DNA of 64,000 nt from NCBI RefSeq assembly GCF_032854445.1, contig NC_088300.1, positions 76,809,966-76,873,965 of the forward strand, read 5' to 3'. The position numbers and the translations under genes are program-made. This document shows positions 1-11,000 of this stretch, in pieces; the first letter of the stretch is position 1, and each line of letters begins with the position of its first letter. This stretch comes from Liolophura sinensis. Taxonomy: Eukaryota; Mollusca; Polyplacophora; Chitonida; Chitonidae. The notes under the pieces are model-generated. The model searched no databases, was not told where the DNA came from, and saw only the letters and a program-made list of their open reading frames with translations.

Positions 1-82
1 CTAACACTCCATCTCTCGTGATATATGCGTTCCCACAGCCCTAACACTCCATTTCTCGTGATATATGCGTTCCCACAGCGCC
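1..82. repeat. Two-copy tandem repeat, about 40 bp unit
   Basis: Two nearly identical copies of a unit running from CTAACACTCCAT to GCGTTCCCACAGC lie head to tail at the window edge, so the array may continue to the left. It lies in intron 2 of the minus-strand channel gene. Confidence 0.7.
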
Positions 83-509
83 AACACTCATAACCAACAA
101 AATCATGAGTACTAGTAATAGGTAATATGTAATATTTCACTCAGACGAAAATATTTTAGTGCTACAAGAAGGTCCTAGTTGTTCGGTTTTAAGATCATTA
201 CAGCGATAAAACAGATACAAACTCAGCTGACAAAGAAGCACTGTTAGAAGTGTGTCAGTGGCTGTCACGGCAGGATGTAGCAAAGAGATAGCCGTGGGAT
301 TGATCTCACTTCATAAAAAATTACCTAGAACAAAACTGTCTTTTGGAAGCAAAAAAAACTTTCTCTGTGAAAAAAGATACCTTGAGGGTAATACTATTAT
401 GACATTAATTCTTCAGCTGGGATGGCTCAGCTAAGTAATCCATACATTTAAAATAAAACATGGACTGGGAAAACAAGCTTCACCTTTCACATATAGACTG
501 TTAACTCAC

Positions 510-1056
510 CGTCGTTAGCTCCTGGCCTGATCTTCTTGTTATAACGGTCTGGGTGGAACAGATGCTCCATCAGTTCCTCAAGAGTCATGTTTGTACCGTT
601 CCCCAAGCACCATGCCGGGGATGGCAAAATCCTGAAGAAAACAAAAACCAGACTGGTCGCTTAATGAGCCTTTTTACAACAGAATTAAAGGCTTGTTTGC
701 TTTAGAGTTGCTCAAATTTTCGGAATAATTGTACGAAGCAGAGAGAAACGTAAGGCAGATTATAAGAGAAGAAAAAAACAAAATGATACCAAAATCAGAT
801 GAAAGACATATAAAAACTTATTTGCAAATAGGGTCATTAATATTTTTTTCAAATTTTTCTTTCAGGCGTATAGAGAAAATTAAATCTAAGAAGTTTATTT
901 TAAAGAACTTAACATACCTAGAATGAAGACTCGAAAATGTTTACATTGAGTCTGTGAAACCAGCATTACTTGTACTCTTTCGGGTAAACGTACTTACTTC
1001 AAACTGATGACTAACAGAGCCAAGTATTTCAGTGACAAGTGTGAACTACCAGCCAT
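510..1056 (-). CDS. Cys-loop ligand-gated ion channel subunit, 5' part (exons 1-2)
   Basis: This is the 5' end of a third pentameric ligand-gated channel gene, running leftward out of the window. Exon 1 (1056 down to 998) encodes a hydrophobic signal peptide starting MAGSSHLSLKYLALLVISL and ends in phase 2 at a GTAAGT donor. Exon 2 (631 down to 510) begins after TTTTCTTCAG, completes that codon and adds 40 residues, including the N-terminal helix LEELMEHLF and YNKKIRPGAND, then ends in phase 1 at GTGAGT. Both intron phases and the YN-x-x-(I/L)RP motif match exons 1-2 of the two plus-strand channel genes in this window (YYNRDLRP, KYNSHLRP). Sequons NGT and NMT precede the helix. The extracellular core and membrane domains lie outside the window, so the subunit class cannot be assigned. 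No further exon was found between 1 and 509. Confidence 0.72.
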
Positions 1057-1589
1057 CGTTGTCGATTTATAACCTCGTCGCAGCTGCTCATCTACTCTAT
1101 CTAATAAGGAATTCAGTGTACAGGCTTCCCACTAGACGCTTGTTGTTTTCCGTGTCTGAAAGGACAAAATGATCAAGACGTTCTTCCTGACACGGAAATT
1201 GTAAATGCCCTTTATGCCATAACCTTTGTTCGTCCCAAAATCCGTGTCCGAACGTCCAACCAAATCAGTTAAGCTATAGACAGAGGACTGATGTCTGCTC
1301 TTCAGGTTATATAGAGGATATACAGGGAGAAGTTAAGGTGCGTAAGTGCTACGATGATGGTTGGTTGAACTTGAGTAAATTATTCAACATGGTAAGTATA
1401 CAATTTATTTGATAACGGAAAGTCATATGCATAACGACGATGATAACACGGAGAGATAAGCAATTACACGTGACGGTAAATAATTTGTAAATGTGGCTTC
1501 TCCTGTTTAAGCTGGAAACAAGAGACGATGGCTGGAGGCTTGAAACGAAGTTTGGAAGGTCAGGACTTAATGAATAATAAAACAGAACA
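1057..1589. other. 5' flank of the minus-strand channel gene
   Basis: No coding signal was seen. A 10-bp perfect inverted repeat (1147-1156 TTTCCGTGTC with 1189-1198) lies about 90 bp upstream of the ATG, and a further CCGTGTC occurs near 1242. The region should contain the promoter, but no TATA box is obvious. Confidence 0.4.
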
Positions 1590-1925
1590 AGAGGTTTGGA
1601 AGAATATTTCAGTGTCTTTCTTGGTCCTGTATACTAAGCGATTTGAGAGGTGTATTTCAGCGTGTTTCTGGGTCCATTACTAAAGGATTTAAGAAGAATG
1701 TTTCGGCATCTTCTGGTCCCTGTACTAAGGGGTTTGAGAGGAGTATTTCAACGTCTTTCTTGACCCTACACCCACGAGTTTAGGAGGAGTATTACAGTGT
1801 ACTATACCAAAAGGTTAAGAGGTCCTTCTGAGTTCTATACACCAACGAGTTTAGGAGAAGTATATTTCAGTCTTTCTGGGTAATATATCAACGGGTTAAG
1901 AAGAATTATGTCTGCACCAATCTTT
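1590..1925. repeat. Degenerate tandem repeat, about 50-60 bp units
   Basis: Five to six diverged copies share elements resembling TATTTCAGCGTCTTTCTGG and GAGTTTAGGAGGAG. The array grades into the more homogeneous block beginning near 1980. Confidence 0.55.
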
Positions 1926-1979
1926 CTCATATCATAACAGGCTTGAGTAGAATATGTAAACCCTTGAATATGATCAACG

Positions 1980-3425
1980 TGAATATGACAGCGTCCTTTA
2001 GAGGAATATGCAGACCTTTGCCGCAAAGTTAATATGTCAGCGACCTTTACGGGAATATGTCAGCGACATTTAGGGGAACAAGTCAGCGACCTGTAAGGAA
2101 ATATGTAACCCTTTGCCGTAATATGAATATGCCAGCGTCCTTTAGGGGGAATACGTAACCATTACGTTTAGGGAATATGCCAGCGTCCTTCCGGTGAATA
2201 TGCAATCTTCGCCGTATGTAAACCTTTCCCTTAGGGAAATATGTGACTCTTTGCCATCACATGAATATGTCAGCGACCTTTAGGGGAATATGTAACCATT
2301 CCATTTAAGGAGTATGTCAGCTCCCTTTAGGGAAATATGTAACCTTTCGCCGTAATGTGAATGAGCTAGCGTCTTTTAGGGGCATATGACAGTATCCTTG
2401 AGGGGAATATGTAACCCTTTGCCGTAACGTGAATATGTCAGCGTCCTATAGGGGATTATATCAACGACCTTTATGGGAATATGCCAGCGTCCTTGAGGGG
2501 AATATGTAACCCTTTGCCGTAACGTGAATATGTCAGCGTCCTATAGGGGAATATGTAACCATTCCATTTAAGGAGTATGTCAGCTCCCTTTAGGGAAATA
2601 TGTAACCTTTCGCCGTAATGTGAATGAGCTAGCGTCTTTTAGGGGCATATGACAGTATCCTTGAGGGGAATATGTAACCCTTTGCCGTAACGTGAATATG
2701 TCAGCGTCCTATAGGGGATTATATCAACGACCTTTATGGGAATATGCCAGCGTCCTTGAGGGGAATATGTAACCCTTTGCCGTAACGTGAATATGTCAGC
2801 GTCCTATAGGGGAACATATCAACGACCTTTAGGGGTATATGACAGCATCCTTGAGGGGAATATGTAACCCTTTGCCGTAACGTGAATGTGTCAGCGTCCT
2901 TTAGGGGAATATGTCAGCGACCTTTAGAAGAATATGTCAGCGACCTTTAGAAGAATATGTAACCCTTTGCCGTAACGCCACTATGACAGTGTCCTTTAGG
3001 GGAACATGTAAACCTTTGCCGTAAAGTGAATATGGCAGCGTCCTTTGGGGGAATATGTATTATATGTAATATACATACGTTTGCCGTAAAGTGAATATTC
3101 CAGCGTCCTAGAGGGGAATATGTAGACTTTTGCCGTAAAGTGAATATGACAGCGTCTTTTAGAAGAATATGTAGACCTTTGTCGTAACGTGAATATGGCA
3201 GCGTCCTTTAAAGGAATATGTAGACCTTTTGTCGCAAGGTAAATATGGCAGCGTCCTTTAGGGAAATATGTGGACCTTTGACGTAACGTGAATATGTCGG
3301 CGTCCATTAGGGGAATATGTGGACCTTTGCCGTAACGTGAATATGGCGGCGTCCTTTAGGGGAATATGTAGACCATTGCTGTAACGTGAATATGGCGGCG
3401 TGCTTTAGGGGAATATGTAGATAAA
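1980..3425. repeat. Minisatellite built from 23/49-bp units (GGGGAATATG family)
   Basis: Repeated elements GGGGAATATGTAACC, TTTGCCGTAACGTG and AATATGTCAGCGTCC recur throughout, giving a 49-bp composite unit mixed with 23-bp half units. Units are most alike in the middle and degrade at both ends. Small open frames on the minus strand here (for example 2996-3307) are read-through of the repeat and have no independent support. Inside it is a roughly 263-bp higher-order duplication (2286-2548 and 2549-2811). Confidence 0.85.
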
Positions 3426-4449
3426 CACACTCATATTTTTTAGTCGTGTGTCAACGGGTTTAAGTAAAATATATAGATAAATATATCTCATATATATTTG
3501 AGTCATAAACAAGAATAAGTTAACGTTCTATTTCAGTATGTTTGAAATGATTAATATGTTTACGCTACATACAACCTGTTTCAAGTGAATATGTTGAAGT
3601 TAAGCGTCAAGTCCGACATTCGTATACCACACGTAAACCGCAAAGAGGTATTTAATTCTAAGTGGATAAGTCATATGTTCTCCTTTCCTTAAAGCGTCCT
3701 TTCGAGTGTCTTGCTCTTACAAGGAAATTCCTTGATAAGAACAAGATGTTGGATATTGCAGTCGGAATACAAAAATGTAGAAAGCTGAGAAGGATCAATT
3801 GTTTTTTTATTTTTTCATTTCTCCACATCATAAAAGTCTTACTTTTATACCACAATATTATGTACAGTATCATACTTTTGATGAACTGAAAATTGTTTGC
3901 CAACGACTGTTTGAAGCAAAACATTGCATGTACCGAATCTGGAAAGTATTTTAGAAATTCTTTGCGAAATTTCAGACATTAAAACCATGTATGCTCTGTC
4001 TCAAATCTATATGTAATCAATAAGCCCTATCACGTTCGATGTGGTTGGGCTTTCTCACTGTTACAGCAAAAATACTTTCCTAATAATCATACCTGATATA
4101 TTGGACGCATAACTGCTCTTAGATCGTTATAATGTACATATAGCACGATACCTCATAGGAATGGTTGGGACTGCCTCTGATGTGGGAAATAGATACGTCT
4201 TAATGATGAGGACAAAAACAAGGACAAAGGTGGCAACCGAGTGGAAAAGAGGCTTGGCTAAAGTAATCGTAGGAAACACGAGCTCTGGGTACGCGGATTC
4301 AGCCCAAGTCACGGACTTCTGCGTTCCCCCAGAGTTCATAGGAGATAGATTGCACCATTATGGTGTGCATATCGGCACGTCAGCTGTAAGAAAATTGTCA
4401 ATGGTCGGTGATTTATCCATTGCATTCCACCCAGAAACTCCCCGCCGAC
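3426..4449. other. Intergenic, no recognised feature
   Basis: AT-rich sequence with a short degenerate echo of the preceding array to about 3560. An open frame begins at 4161 and runs into the next repeat array; its protein resembles no family I recognise and has no splice or promoter context. Confidence 0.4.
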
Positions 4450-5905
4450 CTTTGCTTAGTTACATATTGTTGGAAGACCTAACGTTCTTAAGTGTGACGT
4501 ACGGGTACATCTATGCATCTACAACATATTGATGGAAGACAGAACGTTGCCAAGTGTGACGTACAGGAACGTCTATACATCTACAACATACTGATGGAAG
4601 ACTGAACGTTCCCAAGTGTGACGTACAGGTACGTCTATGCACGCATACCATATTGGTGGAAGGCAGGACTTTCCCAAGTGTGACGTACAGGTACGTCTAT
4701 GCACGCTCACCGTATTGGCGGAATGCTGAACTTTCCCAAGTATTACGTAGAGCTACGTCTATGCACGTATACCATATTGGTGGAAGGCAGGACTTTCCCA
4801 AGTGTGACGTACAGGTACGTCTATGCACGCTCACCATATTGGCGGAATGCTGAACTTTCCCAAGTATTACGTAGTGCTACGTCTATGCACGTATACCATA
4901 TTGGTGGAAGGCTGAACGTTCCCAAGTGTGACGTACGGGTACGTCTATGCATCTACACCATATTGGTGGAAGACTGAACGTTCCCAAGTGTGACGTACAG
5001 GTACGTCTATGCACGCATACCATATTGGTGGAATGCTGAACTTTCCCAAGTATTACGTAGAGCTACGTCTATGCACGTATACCATATTGGTGGAAGGCTG
5101 AACTTTCCCAAGTGTGACGTACAGGTACGTCTATGCACGCTCACCATATTGGCGGAATGCTGAACTTTCCCAAGTATTATGTAGAGCTACGCCTATGCAC
5201 GTATACCATATTGGTGGAAGGCTGAACGTTCCCAAGTGTGACGTACGGGTACATCTATGCATCTACAACATATTGATTGAAGACTGAACGTTCCCAATTG
5301 TGACGTACAGGTACGTCTATGCACGCTCACCATATTGGCGGAATGCTGAACTTTCCCAAGTATTACGTAGAGCTACGTCTATGCACGTATACCATATTGG
5401 TGGAAGACTGAACGTTCCCAAGTGTGACGTACGGGTACGTCTATGCACGCACACCATATTGGTGGAAGACTGAACGTTCCCAAGTGTGACGTACGGGTAC
5501 GTCTATGCACGTATACCATATTGGTGGAAGACTGAACGTTCCCAAGTGTGACGTACGGGTACGTCTATGCACGCACACCATATTGGTGGAAGGCTGAACG
5601 TTCCCAAGTGTGACGCACGGGTACGTCTATGCATCTACACCATATTGGTGGAAGACGGAACGTTCCCAAGTGTGACGTACAGGTACGTCTATGCACGCAT
5701 ACCATATTGGTGGAAGACTGAACGTTACCAAGTGTGACGTACAGGTACGTCTATGCACGCTCACCATATTGGTGGAAGGCTGAACTTTCCCAAGTATTAC
5801 GTAGAGCTACGTCTATGCACGCTCACCATATTGGTGGAAGGCTGAACTTTCCCAAGTGTGACGTACAGGTACGTCTATGCACGTGCACCATATTGGTGGA
5901 ACACA
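4450..5905. repeat. 62-bp minisatellite with two interspersed unit types
   Basis: About 23 copies of a 62-bp unit. Type A contains CCCAAGTGTGACGTAC followed by GGTACGTCTATGCAC; type B has CCCAAGTATTACGTAGAGC at the same place. B units sit next to A units in several stretches, which suggests amplification of an A-B dimer, but runs of A alone also occur (about 5400-5760). Small open frames here are artefacts of the repeat. Confidence 0.88.
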
Positions 5906-5924
5906 AGTTGTTTGGCCAAGATTA

Positions 5925-6085
5925 GACTGCGCGCACAGCCACACGGGCGTTGTCCACCGCTTACTGTCATCAAGGTCCCGCGCACAGCCACACGGGCGTT
6001 GTCCATCGCTTAATGTCCTCAAGTTCCCTCGAACGGCCCACACGGGCGTTGTCCACCGCTTACTGTCATCAAGGTCCCACGAACA
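5925..6085. repeat. 50-bp tandem repeat, three copies
   Basis: CACACGGGCGTTGTCC recurs near 5939, 5989 and 6039, each followed by a CGCTTACTGTCATCAAGG-like segment. It abuts the 62-bp array but is unrelated in sequence. Confidence 0.8.
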
Positions 6086-8043
6086 ATGATAGCACATCCC
6101 TAAATCGTTGCTAACTTAAGGTTAATCAGCGGTCGATATGTGTATATCCATGGGATCTTTGTGGTTCCTAACGAAAAGATGCTAGGCCATTATGTAAGTA
6201 GCCTATATATACCGATGAGCGAGCGAAGTTTTTGTTTGTACGACATTAAGAACGGTCCGACAAAAAGTAGCAGATTTGGGAAGAAGGCTTCCGCGACGTC
6301 CTCTGCAGAACAAAGACGGGTTCGTTTTATCTTATTTATTAAAGGAAGGATCTTTCATTCCTACCGGTGAAGTTCTGTTGATCGGGGTAGGCCCTATGTT
6401 GAACTGCGCTCCAAGTAAAAAGACTCCACCATGAACGTATTATGGTGCATTTTAAGCAATAATGAATCCTTGAATTTTTGCAAGATGTATACGTTATGGC
6501 GCAGGATCAATGTGCTGGTTTATTGAAGCTTTAGAAACATGCAGCCCAAACCATGAAATGCGGGTTATGAGTAAATTGTGCAAAACAGACAATTTGAAAA
6601 TGGTTACTTCAAATATTCAATAATATATGGATTTTATTTAAGTAGCAAAATATCCCGTGATGTCATCTGAACATTCCGTTGATCAACTGATTGATTGATT
6701 GATTTTTGATAAGTGTTAAACACTGCTACCAAAAATAGTTCTCTTACACAACCGCGGTCAGTTGTATTGATCGTGGAAACCGGAGGGCCTCAGGCTATAT
6801 AGAACCACCGATAATCAGGCCTATACCCCTAGCTCTCACACTTTGTCCTATCAGTCAACAACAAAATGCTATGGGTTATGGGAATGATTCACAGCTGGAC
6901 ACTCTTGGTAGGTAAATTTAACATTCGCCATCACATGAAATACTTCAACACTGTTGCATGACAGTCTTTCATCATCACACATCACGCATAATGCCAACAT
7001 GGGAGATAACTCAAGTCCAGATAGCCGTGCTACCGGCTGATGAAAATAAAATGGATTGTCTACAGTGTAATCTGCTCCACCCAAATGTATTTCATCTGTG
7101 ACAGTGTAGTACGAAATGATATCGAAATCTGATCTTGTTGTGAAACAGTGCGTCTACTTGGACGGGTGGAATGCCAGCATTTTAGTAAACACAACATGTT
7201 ATTGCGTATAACCATTACCAGTATTACAGAAACTATGCAGTTCTAGCACAGTAGACTACGTACATCGCACCTCGCGTTTGTGTAGACATCGGGAGCCTCT
7301 GGAACCGAGTGTATATAGTTCTGTACGTTTAATTATCTGAGTTCCTGAAGCTCAGATAAATAAAAGAACTATTAAAATTCCAGAGTGGCGTACTTGTGCC
7401 CACGTTAGTATTATACAGTGGCTATAATCAAGCTACTGTAGCCGACACACATGCATACATATGCCGTTATACGCATATTTAAATTAATGTACCGGTAGGC
7501 ATGTATGTTAGTGAGAGTGAAACTTTCCCCCGTGTTACGCTGTCCTCAGCTGATAGATGTGTCAACACCTCGACACTTTCAGAACGCAATTAATGATCAA
7601 AACACATACTTAGACAGCAATTATATAGGCTCTATATTACCTAATTGGCAGCTCACTTAACGTGGCAAAGGGCGGGGGGGGGGGGGGGTGCAAAGGGTAG
7701 TCATAGTCAACCACACCTATGAAAGATTCTGATCTATAGGCCTATATTTGCAGATCAGTGCTTTGCAGAAATCATGTAGTAGCCTACTCCCATCATTTAT
7801 ATATAGTTACTTACTTTTCGGTTTTATGTGCAAATATTCACTTTCACTAAAATTAGCCACAAAAAAATGGAATTATATATATTCCGAAGAATGAGACTGG
7901 GCACTAATTCCCTTCCCCCATGTTTTGTGGGTCGCAAGATTCTGCAATGTTTGTGAATGACTACATATGTCCAAAAGATTACACTGAGTGCCTGACAAGG
8001 GCCTTAATGGTGTTGATCTGTAGTTGAGTACTTTCGATTCAAC
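6086..8043. other. Intergenic region upstream of GRPEL1
   Basis: No exon was recognised. It holds a short GATT run near 6690, a 15-base guanine tract (7674-7688) and, at its right end, the expected promoter of the GRPEL1 gene, without a clear TATA box. Confidence 0.45.
7674..7688 (+). repeat. Poly(G) tract
   Basis: An uninterrupted run of 15 guanines, preceded by GGC, about 360 bp upstream of the GRPEL1 start codon. Such runs can fold into G-quadruplexes and are prone to length error in assemblies. Confidence 0.85.
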
Positions 8044-11000
8044 ATGGCGACGGTGAACAGCATGTGCGTTCGGACAGCTCGAAATATATACAATTTAACC
8101 CGCTCTTTGACCTTCAGGCAAATCATTCCACTGCAGACGTAAGTATCTAGTACTTGCACACAAAAACAGTTTCTAAGATAACTTCAGTCAGTGCGCCAGG
8201 ACCTGAAATCAGGGATGTGGATGTCATGAATTTGACATTGACAACTACAACATCATGAACATGGGTGGTCTTAGCTCTGTAGGGCTATGTTTATGTAGAA
8301 ACGTAACTCCAGAGAGCTAGAGTGGCCTAACTACTAAAGACTGAACGGTTAACCGAACGTCTGAAACGGAATTGTAACAGTATATAAATATGCGTGTTGT
8401 GATATAGGCCTATACTGTGTAATCCCTGGCAAATCCACACTAGCCGAAAACGATACTCCTTTACAGCGCACGTCTCTCTGTACTTTTCGCTTTAAATCTC
8501 TGTGCCACCACTAATATTTTTTGTACAGAAATCTTGAACATCGCCGAGGTCATTGAGGTAATGGTGATGAGGCAGGAAGAAATGCCAGAAACACACAGAA
8601 TCCACCTCAACGTTTGTCTCTAAGAATATTTTATACACATTCATTCTCTTTATTTCAAGTATGTACAACATGATTCTAACCAAAACCTAAAACAATTTCA
8701 TTGTTGAATGCTGATTAAATTGTTCTGTGGGAGGACAAAAGTGATGAGGCTAAGCCTAAGCAAGCCTATGTGCATCTCACAAGCTCCAAAGGTAAAGCTT
8801 GTCTGGTGGTGGCAGTGATACAAAGTGAAAGGTAGAGACCACGCATTTGCTGTAAGGAGTACAGCCTAAAACTGGCCGATGTTTGACAAATTCCAATTCC
8901 AGTCACCATGCTTGAATGTATACTTTTCTCAGTTTCCATATACATGAACTTAGAACAGACTGATGAAGGTGACTGCCAGTGCTCACCAAAGGTGTCCTGT
9001 TCTTTGAACCTGTAACTTTATACAGCTCCTACGATATGATGTTTGGAGATCCTGTAGAGCTGTCATGGCATACCATTATCCCCTTTAATAAACAGAGTTG
9101 ACAATTTATGAGTCGATCAAGTTCACGCAGATATTGACGAGACAAGGTGGGGGCTGTCACAAACTAACGCAAGTAAAAGGCAAGATTTTACGGTACTTGG
9201 TAAACTAAAAACACATCCTCGCATAGCCAGGTCTGTCAGCCCAGCAGTGCCATTAGTAGGTGCTGTAAAATCACAACCTGCGTGAACTCAAGAGATTCCT
9301 GAAATGCCAACTCGTCTTATAGTGCAGATGATTTTGCTATGCCTGGTAATAGTGGTTTTGTTCTTGTTAAGAATAACTGCTTACAGATCCATTGTACACT
9401 GCCACATGACTGTTATTACATCCAGATGTTTTGACTGAAAATATCGCTCAAGTTAACTTTCGTGTATCACACGATGATTAACATAAGCATTTGAGCTGTT
9501 TAACCTACACCAATGTGGATAGTCATGTGACAAAATATGGCTGGGCAAATAGGGGAGATAAAGCAGTCAAAATAGCTTTCAATTTGCACATTGTTTTATC
9601 ATAGTTCTGGCTTGACAAAGGGTCATATTACCTCATTGTCGTACGGTAACCAGTTTATGAGGTGACACTGCAAGTTTGACCTACAAAATTGGGTTATCAG
9701 CCAACTGAAAATATTTTGTTTTAACCAGGAATTTATCTTTACAAAGAGAATATTGTCCTCTTAACTTTTTTCCGCTTTATTTCTCTTTCAGACAAAAAAG
9801 CATGCATACAAATTCCTCTGTATGTAATGTTGATGGCTGAATATTAGTACCAATATAAATAATGATAATGGTCAACAGAAGTGACTTGACTGAGCAGCCA
9901 GGGTACAAAGGTCCCGGAATAAACTGTTTGAACATTCCTTAATGGTGAAATAAATGTAGATTACACCTATATTATGCACAGATCATGATCAGTGAACTTT
10001 TCTGCTGTCATTTTAATTGCAGATGACAGTAACAGTAAGAAACTGCATGAAAATCCTCGTGCTGCACTGCGAATCAAAATATTTGCATATGTCTTTTTGT
10101 AGCAAACAGGTGGTCAGTGTTTGCATTTCTGTTGCTACCATCGCATGAGACACCATCAGGTCACGTGGTTTCATTTCCATTCCAATTTAGAACAGGGAAT
10201 TTCAAGGATTTTTCGTATATTCCAAGAAGGTTTTCCAGCAACCTGTGGATGGCCGTGGGTTTTCCCCAGGCTCTGCCCAGTTTCCTCCTACCATAATGCT
10301 TGCCACCGTTGTATAAGTGAAATATTTTTGAGTACGGTGTACAACAACAATCAAATAAATAAATAAATCAAGATATTTAAAGTATCTGACTGTCACCTCC
10401 TTATCCCCATTTCAAGATCAGTTCTGAAAATTCATTGGTGGAAATTTGGACAACTGTTTATCATCACTCATATTAAAAATTCAAAATCCAGGCATTTCTT
10501 TTTATATTTCAGAAGTGCAAGGCTGAGATTTTTGACAACAGTTACAGAAACCAACAGTAAAGAAAACCGTAACGAAGCAAGCAGTAAGGAGAATCCAGCA
10601 GTTTCCCAATCTGCTACGGAAGGAACTTCAGACTCTGTTCTGAAGGAACAAGTCACCAAACTTGAGATGGAGCTGAAGGAATTAAAGGTAATCAAATTTT
10701 TTTTTCTAACTAGTTACCTCTCAATCATTTCCTTCCCCCTCCCCAAATCCAGCCCTATATCCACCCATTGTTCAGGTAATGCTGAGATAAAGATGTGAAG
10801 TAAGTCACCAAATAGATGACAGACTATCAAACTGCCTTTCCCAGCCTTTGCCTTTGAGGAGAATTAAATATGATTTAATTGAAATGTTAGAAAAGGATAA
10901 ATGTTGAAAAGTAGAAGTATGATTCCTTGATGCCAGTTGAATTCTAACACTGAACAGAATTCGAATGCATTTCATTCTTATATGAAAAAAAAAATCATGA

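Noticed and set aside
4161-4532. 123-codon frame upstream of the 62-bp array
   Set aside because: No recognisable domain, and its end is the repeat itself; nothing supports expression.
1980-5905. CRISPR-like array
   Set aside because: Units are contiguous, diverged tandem repeats with no unique spacers, in a eukaryotic genome.
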